Shown here: in pieces, positions 33,460 to 41,976 of the stretch | How positions within the stretch are numbered: position 1 is the first letter of the stretch | Layout of the letters: the number at the start of each line of letters is the position of its first letter | DNA from: JAVJSD01 sp040219575 | GTDB lineage: Bacteria > Planctomycetota > Planctomycetia > Pirellulales > Pirellulaceae | Length of the DNA stretch: 42,173 nucleotides | Reading direction: 5' to 3' | NCBI GenBank assembly: GCA_040219575.1 | Contig: JAVJSD010000100.1 | Coordinates: 1-42,173 of the forward strand | Notes under the pieces: generated by a model | Told to the model about the DNA's origin: nothing | What the model saw: the letters and a program-made list of their open reading frames with translations, nothing else | Databases searched by the model: none | Program-made: the position numbers and the translations under genes

Positions 33460-34662
33460 CTAAGCCGTCTGGAAGGCGTGATCCGCCGCCGGTTCGGCGG
33501 GCGGGCTCGCTTTCTCGGGCGAAGGGGCGGCGCCGAGTTTGGGACGCTCGTAGTCCTTGTGCCGTCCCAGACGCGGGGAGAGATAACGCCAGCCGCGATA
33601 GGCGTGCATCAACAGAGGGCTGAGTTCGTGGCCCGTCGAGACCACGAGTCGGCCGACGCTGTAGGCGCGGGTCGACCATTTGGCCTTCGTTTCGCACAGG
33701 ATGCCCAGCGTGTTGAACGTGCCGCGATCGTCGTCGGCGAACAACTGTTCCAGCTGCATCTTCCGCAGCACGAGCCCCGGCGCGCACCGCGCGTACTGCT
33801 GGTCGTAGCCCAACTTGTGGGAGTAGCAGACGCCGCCGGCGACGTAGCAATACTCAAACGCGATCGGCCGTCCGTCGAGTCGCAGCAGGTACAACTCCAA
33901 CTGGCCGCGTTCGGCGAGCGATTGAGCCTGCCGCAGGAAGAACTCGAACATCCCCGGCGATTTCAACACCGACGACCCCTCGGCGCCCTTCCAACTGCGA
34001 TCCTCGACTTCAAATCCTTCGCGGAGCAGCGACTCGAGATCCTCGCGGCGAGGATAGTGCACGGCTTCAAACTGCACATCCCCCTCCTCCTCGAGTCGGC
34101 GAAGACCCACGCGCACCGAACGCCGATGATTGCCCGACCACCGCGCCTCGTAGGCCGGCCAGTCGTGGTCGATATCGATCACGCCCACGTCGAACTGATG
34201 ATGCGTGCTGTAGTCGCGATCGGCGTGCCAGGCCGCCTGGCGGAACGCGTACCACAGCGGGCCGTTCCACTCGACCTCGTCGAGCCACAACAGCGGCCAA
34301 GGCAGTTGCGGCAATCCGGCGGCGAGAACCTCCAGCGCGGCGTCGGCGTCGGCGCGGGAGTCGACCAGCAGGTCGCCCCCCGGCGACCAGCAGTTCGAGG
34401 GGAGTTGCCCCACCTCGAGGACGCGGCCGACGGTGACGCCGATCAACGGCAAGGCCGCCGCCATGCGCCCCTGTTCGTCCTCCACGACGGCGGCCGCGAA
34501 CCGCTGCTGGGGGGCGAAATGCTCGACCCATTGGGCGATCAACTCGGCTTGCGCCGTCGGCATGGCGGACTGGGTGCGCCGCCACAGATCGTCCCAGGCG
34601 ACGGATTCCCGCCGCAGTTCGTCGAGTGAGCCAAGAAGTCGAAAATGGAGTTCGCCAGGCAC
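33460..34662 (-). CDS. GNAT/BioF2-like acyltransferase
   Basis: The 400-residue protein resembles the BioF2-like acetyltransferase group (Acetyltransf_6), seen in exopolysaccharide and peptidoglycan-type peptide-transfer loci: WSGNHRRSVRVGLRRLEEEG in the middle, then ELYLLRLDGRPIAFEYCYVAGG and SHKLGYDQQYARCAPGLVLR, and the C-terminal TLGILCETKAKW. The last 40 residues are Ala/Pro-rich. The start is GTG 34662 without a clear ribosome site, so the first codons are uncertain. Acyl donor and acceptor are not known. It is isolated from other biosynthetic genes in this window. Confidence 0.75.
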   Translation of the reverse strand: MPGELHFRLLGSLDELRRESVAWDDLWRRTQSAMPTAQAELIAQWVEHFAPQQRFAAAVVEDEQGRMAAALPLIGVTVGRVLEVGQLPSNCWSPGGDLLVDSRADADAALEVLAAGLPQLPWPLLWLDEVEWNGPLWYAFRQAAWHADRDYSTHHQFDVGVIDIDHDWPAYEARWSGNHRRSVRVGLRRLEEEGDVQFEAVHYPRREDLESLLREGFEVEDRSWKGAEGSSVLKSPGMFEFFLRQAQSLAERGQLELYLLRLDGRPIAFEYCYVAGGVCYSHKLGYDQQYARCAPGLVLRKMQLEQLFADDDRGTFNTLGILCETKAKWSTRAYSVGRLVVSTGHELSPLLMHAYRGWRYLSPRLGRHKDYERPKLGAAPSPEKASPPAEPAADHAFQTA

Positions 34663-35003
34663 GGAGATGCGGTTTCCATTTCAAGAGCGTTCGAACCGAT
34701 CGTGTTCAGACAAGCCTACGTCACGTTCGATCGGCGCGGCGCAAAGCCCGGGGATCCGCCTCGCAAGCGTGGGAATGATCCGCACAACCGGCGCCGTCGG
34801 AAGCACGCTGCCGACGATTGTTGACGGTTACATTGTCGGTGCGGAATTCCGCTCAAGGCGATTCGTTTAACGGCAAGCCGCAGGCGTCGGCGCGCGCATA
34901 ACCCCGCACTAGCTGGAAACGTCTCTGCAACGATCCGCCGACGCCTGCGGCTTGCCGTTAAACGAGTTGGTCTGCTTAAGCGCCGGTATCGATCATCCGG
35001 AAC
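34663..35003. other. Intergenic region with an intact family A palindrome
   Basis: This 341-bp gap separates the acyltransferase start from the end of the ABC ATPase gene. Its right part is the intact palindrome at 34863-34965. I see no gene in the left 200 bases. Confidence 0.6.
34863..34965. repeat. Palindromic repeat family A, intact 103-bp copy
   Basis: Perfect 30-base inverted arms (34863-34892 and 34936-34965; left arm begins TCGTTTAACGGCAAGCCGCA) enclose a 43-base middle containing AGCTGGAAACGT. The middle matches, in opposite orientation, the centre of the other copies. It lies downstream of the ABC ATPase gene, so it could end that operon's transcript. Confidence 0.9.
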
Positions 35004-35906
35004 TCAGGCCGTCACGGGCGACGCCGCCGCCAGCGACTCCTCGGCGTGGTAGCGATCGTAGATCGCCCGCAGGCCGACGGGCTCGATCCGCACCTCTTGC
35101 AGTTGCAGCGTGGAGAGCCACCCCAGCAGCGTCGAGAGCTCGTCCGGCGTTTCGATTACATAGGCCCCCTGGCCGCGATCATGAATCGTGAGATGACCGG
35201 CGAGCTCCGCCGGAATCGTCAGTTCGCCCGACAGCGAGCAATGGATGCGATGTTGGCGGCGCAGCTGCGCCATCACCTGCGTGTGCACGAGATGGCCCCG
35301 CCGCAGTATGACCACGCGGTCGCAGACCTCTTCGACTTCCGACAGCACGTGCGACGAAAACATCACCGTGCGCCCCGCCTTGCGCGCCTCCAGCACGAGC
35401 GCCGCCACGACGCTGCGGACGGTGGGGTCGAGGTTCGACGTCGGCTCGTCGAGGATCACCAGCGGCACGTCGGCCGAGAGCGCGGCGGCCAGCGCCAGCT
35501 TCTGCCGCATGCCGGTCGACATGAACGCCACTCGCCGCGAGAGGTCGAGCTCCAGACGCTCGGCCAGGTCCAACGAGCGCTGCAAGTTGCCGCCCGTGCG
35601 GATTTCGGCGAAGAACCGCAGCACGTCGCGGCCGCGCATCTGGCGGAACAACCGCGCGTCGCCCGGCAGGTAGGTCAGCCGCTGATGAACGCGGACGCTG
35701 TCGCGATGGCAGTCCAGGCCGTCGATGGCGGCGCGTCCCGAAGTCGGCCGCAGGAAGCCGAGCAACAGCCGCAACAGCGTCGTCTTGCCGGCGCCGTTAG
35801 GGCCGAGCAGGCCGAACACTTCGCCCTGCTCGACGCCGACCGTGCAGTCTTCGAGCGCCGTCACCTCGCGGTAGCGCTTCGAGAGCGCGTGCGTTTCAAC
35901 GAGCAC
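35004..35906 (-). CDS. ABC transporter ATP-binding protein
   Basis: The 300-residue protein has Walker A GPNGAGKTT (35-43), the signature region MSTGMRQKLALA (129-140, with STGMRQ instead of the usual LSGGQ), Walker B LVILDEP (149-155) and the switch histidine H186 in SSH. A C-terminal regulatory-like part of about 90 residues follows, as in ABC-2/CcmA-type ATPases. The GTG start at 35906 lies 6 bp after the DUF1553 stop with no separate ribosome site, so translation is probably coupled. No permease gene follows it in the window; a partner must lie elsewhere or the ATPase may serve another role. Confidence 0.85.
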   Translation of the reverse strand: MLVETHALSKRYREVTALEDCTVGVEQGEVFGLLGPNGAGKTTLLRLLLGFLRPTSGRAAIDGLDCHRDSVRVHQRLTYLPGDARLFRQMRGRDVLRFFAEIRTGGNLQRSLDLAERLELDLSRRVAFMSTGMRQKLALAAALSADVPLVILDEPTSNLDPTVRSVVAALVLEARKAGRTVMFSSHVLSEVEEVCDRVVILRRGHLVHTQVMAQLRRQHRIHCSLSGELTIPAELAGHLTIHDRGQGAYVIETPDELSTLLGWLSTLQLQEVRIEPVGLRAIYDRYHAEESLAAASPVTA

Positions 35907-35912
35907 GGGCCG

Positions 35913-38900
35913 TTACCGATTGAACAGGAAAGCGGAGTTGTTGATCAGCGCCCAAGCGAGGTCCTGCACGCCGTACAGTCGACGATTATCGCGCTCGCTC
36001 TTGGCGGCCTCGACCGCCTTGGTCAATCGTTGATACTCGGCGTCGCTCTGGACATAGGTCTCCAGCAACTGTTGCTGCTGTTGCTCGCTGCGCTTGTCGG
36101 CCGGAATCGCCAGCAGCTTGGCCAGTTCGCCGGACTGCCCTTGCAGGCGAATCGGCCGCGGCGAGCCGGTCACGGAAAGGCGGAATCTCCCCAACGTGTG
36201 GGTGCCGTCGGGATACTGCTGGCTGAGCGAAAACACGAGCTGCGCGCCGCCGTCGCGAGCGGCGTCCTGCTTGGTCTCGAACACGGCGGTGTGCGCCTTG
36301 CCGAACTCGGGCGACACGGCCCAGCCCGAACCGGCAGCGCCGTCGACCGCCGCGATGACCGGCCAGCTCGTTTGGCTGAAGTCGGCCGCGCCGTTTTGCA
36401 GCGTGAGCTTGGCGGCCATGTCGGGCTTGTCGGCCGGCGCCGCGGTGACGGTCAGTTCGCTGAGCACGAAATTGCCGTTCTGGGCCCGACCGGGGCCTCC
36501 CGCGGCAAGCCGTTTGTCGGGCAAGGCCTCGATCCGCACGCCGGTGATCTCCGGCAGATCGGTCTTGGCGGTGATGGTGTAGACGTCTTTGCCGTTCTTG
36601 CCGGAGACGAAGATCGCCCCGTCGCTCTCCTTCGTGAAGGTCGCGCCGACCTGCGATTTCATTTCGACGATTTCAACCGGCCGCCATGTCGTCTCCGCCG
36701 ACAGGCCTTCCTCCCACTTGGCCAGCCTGGCGGGCAATTGTTCTTTCTCGTACTTGGCGAGATCGGCGGCCAGGCGGTCGTAGTCGGCGCCGGCGTCGCG
36801 CATGGCTTGCAAGCCGAGTTCGCGCTCGCGCTGCGTGGGATAGCGCGCCAGGAAGCGGAGGAACACCTCGTCGATCAGCTTGGCGTCGTCCTTTTCCGAG
36901 GCGACGAGTTTCGCCAACGCGTTCTGCGGGTGCGAGACGGCGCCGATCACCGTGGGGCCGTTGACCAGCTTCATCACGGGACCAAGCACCACGCCGCCGG
37001 TGCGCTCGCATTCGCAGGAGCTCTCCCGCACCGGGCGGCCGAAGTCGTCGAGGAAGGGGACGTCGATGCCGACATCGGGCAGTTCCGCGGCGCGGAACCC
37101 GGCGGGCACGCCGGAAATGTTCAGCGGCGCCCCGGTGGCGACGTGAATCGCGTCGTACAACACCTCCGCCGGCAGGCGGCGCGGCAGGGCGTGCGAGTAG
37201 TTGATCTCGTCGAGTTCGTTCCACTCGTTCGTTTCGATCGAATGCTGGTAGGTCCGCGACTTGCAGATGGTCCGCATCATGTGCTGAACGTCGAACCCGC
37301 TGTCGATGAAGTCCTTGGTCAGCGCGTCGAGCAGCTCGGGATTGGTGGGCGGATTGCCGGCGCGGATGTCGTCGATCGGTTCGATGATGCCGATGCCGAA
37401 CAGGTATCCCCACAACCGATTCACATAGCTCTTGGCGAAGTACTGATTCTCCGGCGAGGTGATCCACTGCGCGAGTTGCTCGCGCCGCGACGCGTCGTTC
37501 GAGGCGAGATCGTTGTGCTCGTAAGGAAAGGCTGGAGAGACCACCTGCCCGGTGCGATCGTGCGTGACTTCGCCCGCGCCCTTGTCGTAGATCACCTCCA
37601 CCAGCGGCGTGGCGCCCTCGACGGCGCTGCCGCCGATCTTCTGGCCGGCGAACTGTGGATCCTCCTTGCGGCCGACCTGGGCGAAGTACGAGGCCAGATC
37701 GTAGTACTGGTCCTGCGTCCAACGCTCGAACGGATGATCGTGGCACTTGTTGCAGTTGAATCGCACGGCCAGGAACAGGTGCGTAGTGTTCTCCATCATC
37801 AAGGCCGGTTCGCGGAGCACCTTGTAATACGCCGCCGGCGGGTTCTCCAGCGTCGAACCGCTGGCCGTGAGAACCTCGCGGGCCAGTTCATCGTAGGGTT
37901 TGTTCGTCGCCACGGCGTCCTTGATCCAGGCCCGCAGGGCGACGGCGCCCTCCTCGCCCAGGAACTTGCGATTCACCTGCAGCAGATCGGCCCACTTGTT
38001 GGTCCAGTGTTCGACATACTCGCGGCCGCCCACCAGTTTGTCGATCAACGCGTCGCGCTTGACGCGCGTCTCGCGCTTGTCGGCCAGGAACGCGCGAACG
38101 GCGTCGGCCGTCGGCGGCAAGCCGGTGAGGTCGATCGTCACGCGGCGGATGAAATCCTCGTCGCTGCACAGGCCGCTGGGAAGAATCTTCACCCGCTCGA
38201 GCTTCTTGTACTCCAACTGGTCGATGTAGTTGTTGGTGGGTGGGTCTTTCCACACGAATCCGTCGCGGTCGCCCATCACGGTCAGCGTGGTGGCGGCGTA
38301 CGCGCCTTCATAGCGAACCAGCACCGGCGCTTCGCCGCGGCGGAGCATCGTCAGCAGGCCGCCCTGCTCGGCCTCGATGACCTCGATGTTGCCGCTCTCG
38401 ACGAACGCCTCCTGCGTCACGTCGCGCGTCGAACCGTCGCTGTAAGTGGCTTTCACCACCATCTGCTGCCGCATGCCGGCTCGGGGCACGATCGGATTGC
38501 GGGGCAGCACCTCGATCGACTTCACGCGCGGGCTGTCGCCGTCGAACTTCACGCCGTCGGCGATCCAGGTCCGCAGCATGTCGTAGTAGCGCGAGCCGAC
38601 TTCCGTCCGAACGCCGCCCACGTGCGGGATCGAGCCGGAGGCCTTGAGCAGCATCAGGCTTTGATCGGGGGCGGCGCGGTTGAACCGCCGGGCGGCCACG
38701 TCGTCGGTGAAGGCGGCGTAGTCGTACAGCGGATCGTAGCCGCGCAGCGACAGCTTGAAGCCGTTCTTACCGTCCTTCGCGCCGTGGCAAGTGCCCTGGT
38801 TGCAGCCCATCCGGGCGAAGGCCGGTTGCACATCGCGGATGAAGCTGACGTCGTACTTCGCCTCGACGCCCCCGACGGTCACCTTGACCGACGCCTTGTA

Positions 38901-39239
38901 GCCGCCGAATTCGAAGTGCAGCGTCTCCTCGCCATCGGCCTTGGGCGTGACCAGTCCGTTGGCGGAGACCTCCACGAATTCCGGCTGGCCGACAAGCTTG
39001 GCGTGCCGCGTGAGATCGACCGTCGCGCCCTCGGTCGTCGCGCCCGAGAGCAGCAGTTGCCGGTAGTCGAAACGGTGGGAAAGTTCGATCGCCTCGGGCT
39101 GCACGACGAGCGAGGTGACGGCGACATCGTTGGGCAACGGCTCCGCGCCGTCGGCCGGCCGACTGACGACCGTCAGCGCCGCCGCCAGGGAAAGTCCCAT
39201 CACCCAGCACAGAACACACAAGGGTCGTTTGAGTTTCAT
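35913..39239 (-). CDS. Large secreted DUF1549/DUF1553 protein with Ig-like domain
   Basis: The 1108-residue protein has a signal peptide (about 1-32), a bacterial Ig-like (Big_2) domain at about 41-125, and the heme-like CNQGTCH (146-152), with four residues rather than two between the cysteines, in the pattern GTCHGAKDGKNGFKLSLRGYD. Then come DUF1549 from about 330 and DUF1553 towards 850. A long C-terminal beta-rich part (KNGKDVYTITAKTDLPEITG, RFRLSVTG) recalls a discoidin or sugar-binding module. It is longer than the 822-residue relative at 24954. It lies between the WD40 cytochrome gene upstream and the ABC ATPase gene 6 bp downstream. ATG 39239 is preceded by GGATG. Confidence 0.85.
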   Translation of the reverse strand: MKLKRPLCVLCWVMGLSLAAALTVVSRPADGAEPLPNDVAVTSLVVQPEAIELSHRFDYRQLLLSGATTEGATVDLTRHAKLVGQPEFVEVSANGLVTPKADGEETLHFEFGGYKASVKVTVGGVEAKYDVSFIRDVQPAFARMGCNQGTCHGAKDGKNGFKLSLRGYDPLYDYAAFTDDVAARRFNRAAPDQSLMLLKASGSIPHVGGVRTEVGSRYYDMLRTWIADGVKFDGDSPRVKSIEVLPRNPIVPRAGMRQQMVVKATYSDGSTRDVTQEAFVESGNIEVIEAEQGGLLTMLRRGEAPVLVRYEGAYAATTLTVMGDRDGFVWKDPPTNNYIDQLEYKKLERVKILPSGLCSDEDFIRRVTIDLTGLPPTADAVRAFLADKRETRVKRDALIDKLVGGREYVEHWTNKWADLLQVNRKFLGEEGAVALRAWIKDAVATNKPYDELAREVLTASGSTLENPPAAYYKVLREPALMMENTTHLFLAVRFNCNKCHDHPFERWTQDQYYDLASYFAQVGRKEDPQFAGQKIGGSAVEGATPLVEVIYDKGAGEVTHDRTGQVVSPAFPYEHNDLASNDASRREQLAQWITSPENQYFAKSYVNRLWGYLFGIGIIEPIDDIRAGNPPTNPELLDALTKDFIDSGFDVQHMMRTICKSRTYQHSIETNEWNELDEINYSHALPRRLPAEVLYDAIHVATGAPLNISGVPAGFRAAELPDVGIDVPFLDDFGRPVRESSCECERTGGVVLGPVMKLVNGPTVIGAVSHPQNALAKLVASEKDDAKLIDEVFLRFLARYPTQRERELGLQAMRDAGADYDRLAADLAKYEKEQLPARLAKWEEGLSAETTWRPVEIVEMKSQVGATFTKESDGAIFVSGKNGKDVYTITAKTDLPEITGVRIEALPDKRLAAGGPGRAQNGNFVLSELTVTAAPADKPDMAAKLTLQNGAADFSQTSWPVIAAVDGAAGSGWAVSPEFGKAHTAVFETKQDAARDGGAQLVFSLSQQYPDGTHTLGRFRLSVTGSPRPIRLQGQSGELAKLLAIPADKRSEQQQQQLLETYVQSDAEYQRLTKAVEAAKSERDNRRLYGVQDLAWALINNSAFLFNR

Positions 39240-39276
39240 CGCAGCATCCGATTCGCGTTTGTGGTCGTTCAATCAA

Positions 39277-39402
39277 TCGTTTAACCGCAGGCCCAGCGGG
39301 CCGCGCGACGCGGGGCGTTGGGCAGCGATCTCTCGTGGCCTCACCGTCAACGCCGTTTCGTCGTCAACTCCCGCGCAGCCCGTTGGGCTTGCGGTTAAAC
39401 GA
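39277..39402. repeat. Palindromic element related to family A (TTTAACCGC type)
   Basis: The outer arms TCGTTTAACCGCAGGCCCAG and, inverted, CTTGCGGTTAAACGA bound a 126-bp element whose inner parts also pair. The end bases TCGTTTAAC are those of family A, but the next bases differ, so this is a sister type. It fills the gap between the WD40 gene end and the DUF1553 gene start in one presumed operon. Confidence 0.75.
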
Positions 39403-39442
39403 CGACCGGCTTCTTCAAACCGTGCTCGCATGGCGGTTGGGG

Positions 39443-40855
39443 TCAGTCGTTGTCTTCCGTCAGCGGCACGGGGGGAAACTCGTGCAGCAACTCGCCCGAG
39501 GCCGTGTCGTGAATCCGCACCAGGCCGTCGAAGCCGCCCGAAGCGACGCGTTTGCCGTCCGGACTGATCGCCACGGCGAAGATGCCGCCCTGCGGGATTT
39601 CGATTTTCATTTGCTCCTTGCCGTCTTCCACCGCGTACACGCGGACCTGTCCCGCGCCGGCGTTGCTGCTGCCGGCCACGATCCGCTCGCCGTCGCGGCT
39701 GAAGGCCACATCGAACACGCGGCCGGGCATGCCGGCGAAGGCCTTGATTAAATTGAAGTCGTCGCCGATCTTGCGGTCCTTCTCGCGGTACATGCGGTAG
39801 ATTTTGGGCACGCCGTCGGCGCCGCCCACCAGCAGTTCGTCTTTCTCCGGATGGCGATCGACCGCCAGCAGGCCGCCCTTGAGCGCGCCGGGCGTGATGC
39901 TGGTGATGTTGTCGATGAACCGCTGCGTCTCCACATTGATCAGCTTCATCGATCGATCGCGGCTGACCGTCACCAGGTGGTCGCTGTTGACGGCGAACAC
40001 CGTGTCGAGCACCCAATCGCTATGCGCCAGATTGAACAGCACCTGCTTGCCCGTCTTCGCTTCAATGGCCCGCGAGGTGTTGTCGGGACAACCGAACGCC
40101 ACCAGCTTGCCGTCGGGCGACCAACTCGCGCCGTACAGCGTGTCGAAGCCCTCGGTCCGTCCCAACTCGAGTTTCTTGTCGGCCACGTTCCAGATCTGCA
40201 GTTCGCCCATGCGTCCGGGCGAGCCGCCGGCGACGGCGAGTTGCTTGCCGTCCGGCGAGAACTTGGCCGACTCGATCCGTTCCGACATGCCGACCAGGCG
40301 GGCCTCGACGTCGCTGGTCTCCACGTCACGCAGCACGACTTCGTGGTAGCCGGAAATCGCCAGCAGCTTGCCGTCGGGCGAGAAGTCGAGCGAGGTGATC
40401 ACCGGCGGGGCGGCGTAGACCGGCGGGTGCTCGGCGTCGTAGCGGGGACGCGCCGAGGCGGGCGAATCGTCTTTCGCGCCGGCCGCGATCCAACGGGCGA
40501 TCAGCTTGATCTCGGCGTCCGACAGCGGCGGCCGTCCCTCGGGCATCGCCGCCTTGCCATCGATCGGCTCGATCTGCTGCATGAGATAGCTTTCGTCGGG
40601 CTTGCCGGGCACAACGGCCGCTTCGCCGCTCTCGCCGCCGGCGGTCAGTTGCTCGAAGGCGGTCATCACATACTCGCCGGAAGGCTTGGCGGGTTGATGG
40701 CAGCCCTGGCAATGCGCCTGAAAGATCGGGCGGACGTCGCGATAGAAGCTGACGTCGGCCTGTTGGTCGGTGGTCGGCGTCGGCTCTTTTGCGGCGACCA
40801 TCGCGCCGCCAAACACCAGCACCATCCACAGGGCCAGCAAAGAAGAAATCCGCAT
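39443..40855 (-). CDS. Secreted cytochrome c-type WD40 protein
   Basis: The 470-residue protein has a signal peptide (about 1-22), a PSCyt-type domain with CQGCH (49-53) and PEGRPPLSDAEIKLIARWI, then a WD40 propeller of about seven repeats from 150, with copies such as SLDFSPDGKLLAISG, AKFSPDGKQLAVAGG and VAISPDGKRVASGGF. The frame runs to 41008, but the signal peptide fixes the start at 40855. Together with the DUF1553 and ABC genes it forms a minus-strand cluster of presumed exported redox-like proteins, separated from DUF1553 by a palindrome. Confidence 0.9.
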   Translation of the reverse strand: MRISSLLALWMVLVFGGAMVAAKEPTPTTDQQADVSFYRDVRPIFQAHCQGCHQPAKPSGEYVMTAFEQLTAGGESGEAAVVPGKPDESYLMQQIEPIDGKAAMPEGRPPLSDAEIKLIARWIAAGAKDDSPASARPRYDAEHPPVYAAPPVITSLDFSPDGKLLAISGYHEVVLRDVETSDVEARLVGMSERIESAKFSPDGKQLAVAGGSPGRMGELQIWNVADKKLELGRTEGFDTLYGASWSPDGKLVAFGCPDNTSRAIEAKTGKQVLFNLAHSDWVLDTVFAVNSDHLVTVSRDRSMKLINVETQRFIDNITSITPGALKGGLLAVDRHPEKDELLVGGADGVPKIYRMYREKDRKIGDDFNLIKAFAGMPGRVFDVAFSRDGERIVAGSSNAGAGQVRVYAVEDGKEQMKIEIPQGGIFAVAISPDGKRVASGGFDGLVRIHDTASGELLHEFPPVPLTEDND

Positions 40856-41075
40856 GGTCGAGCGCGTCCTCGGGAAAGGGACTTGAGGCGGGCGCCCCAA
40901 ATCGGGGCGTCGGGCGGGTGGTTGGCGTGGCGCGATCGCCGGCGGAGACAACGCCGGATTGCCGATCTCGCCACAGCCGCCATCATAATGAAAGCGAGAA
41001 GGAAACACTATACTTCGCCCCCTCGATAAGCGGATGGCGTTCCCCCAGCCGGCTGCGTAGCATGGCCCGCATAAA

Positions 41076-41334
41076 GTAGCATGGCCGCCCTCGGCCGTGT
41101 GTGTGGCTGTGTCGAACGTAGAAAATTGCGTAGCAGAAGTCGTGAGACTTCTGGAAGTTCAAACCCGCCAGCGATTTCCCGAACTCTCACGAGTTCGGCT
41201 ACTCGACCGTCATGCCCTGACGAAGCACCGCCCCACGCCGAGAATCGATGGGTCCCTGGCGGTGACGGAAGCGGGCAGCGTTGGCGGGCCGTGGCGCGGC
41301 GGCGCGGAGACACGGCCGAGGGCGGCCATGCTAC
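41076..41334. repeat. 259-bp element with perfect 25-bp inverted ends
   Basis: The outer arms at 41076-41100 and 41310-41334 (left begins GTAGCATGGCCGCCCTCGGC) are perfect inverted copies. Inside lies a diverged family C palindrome (41130-41202). The arms are too well matched to be old, so insertion or arm-based duplication is recent compared with the inner element, or the outer arms are under selection. No coding capacity. Confidence 0.85.
41130..41202. repeat. GTAGC palindrome (family C), copy 4, diverged
   Basis: Left arm 41130-41152 (GTAGCAGAAGTCGTGAGACT start) and right arm ending GTTCGGCTAC at 41202 pair with several mismatches around a 28-base centre. It is the GTGAG subtype, like copy 1, and lies within the 25-bp-armed element. 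Confidence 0.75.
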
Positions 41335-41355
41335 GAGAAGAAACGATAACCACCG

Positions 41356-41976
41356 ATGCAATCTCCCGAGCACGAGCCCGACACGGCGCCGAACATCACG
41401 GCGATGGCGGTCGCCTTCGAAGGGGGGCTGATTCTGCTGGCGTTGGTGTTGGGCTGGCTGTTTTCGGTCGATCCGGTCGCCACGATGCGCGGCGGCGTCG
41501 GGCATTTGGCCGTCCAAGGTTGGGCCGCGCTGTGGGGTGTGGCGGCGACGGGTCCGATGCTGGTGCTGCTGCTGGCGGCGGACCGTTACCCCGTGGGCCC
41601 GCTGCGCGGCCTGAAGCAGGCGGTCGACGACAGCATCCTGCCGCTGTTCGAGGGGACCGAACTGGCCGCCCTGGCGATTCTTTCGCTGTTGGCCGGCGTG
41701 GGCGAGGAGATGCTGTTTCGCGGCTTCCTGCAACCGGCGATCGCCGGCTGGACGGGGGAAACTCCGTGGAGTGTGGCGGTGGGCGTCGGCGTCTCGGCGT
41801 TGGTGTTCGGCTTGTGCCACGCCATCACGCGGACATACTTCCTCGCCGCCACGCTGATCGGCGTCTACTTCGGCCTGCTGCTGTTGTGGACCGACAGCCT
41901 GCTCGCCCCGATCGTGGCCCATGCCCTGTATGACTTCGTGGCGTTGGCGTACATGCTGCACTGGCGAAAGCGCTGA
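41356..41976 (+). CDS. CPBP-family intramembrane metalloprotease (Abi-like)
   Basis: The 206-residue protein has about five to six membrane segments and all three CPBP motifs: GEEMLFRG (Glu117, Glu118, Arg122), FGLCHAITR (His155) and HALYD (His189, with Asp193 in place of the more usual Asn). These are the metal and catalytic residues of Rce1-like proteases. Bacterial members act in membrane-protein processing or bacteriocin-type self-protection; the target here is unknown. The first 20 residues are hydrophilic and likely cytoplasmic. The gene is isolated: the repeat element lies upstream and short GATTCACC repeats follow it. Confidence 0.85.
   Translation: MQSPEHEPDTAPNITAMAVAFEGGLILLALVLGWLFSVDPVATMRGGVGHLAVQGWAALWGVAATGPMLVLLLAADRYPVGPLRGLKQAVDDSILPLFEGTELAALAILSLLAGVGEEMLFRGFLQPAIAGWTGETPWSVAVGVGVSALVFGLCHAITRTYFLAATLIGVYFGLLLLWTDSLLAPIVAHALYDFVALAYMLHWRKR

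Larger units (their letters stand above)
40856..41355. other. Intergenic region with nested inverted repeats
   Basis: This 500-bp gap lies between the WD40 gene start on the minus strand and the CPBP protease start on the plus strand. It holds the outer inverted repeat 41076-41334 with a family C palindrome inside it. Two 11-base copies of GTAGCATGGCC (41057-41067 and 41076-41086) precede the outer arm. No gene is seen. Confidence 0.7.

Noticed and set aside
35046..39284. Plus-strand open frame of about 1400 codons
   Set aside because: It lies exactly opposite the ABC ATPase and DUF1553 genes and shows the composition of their antisense frame.
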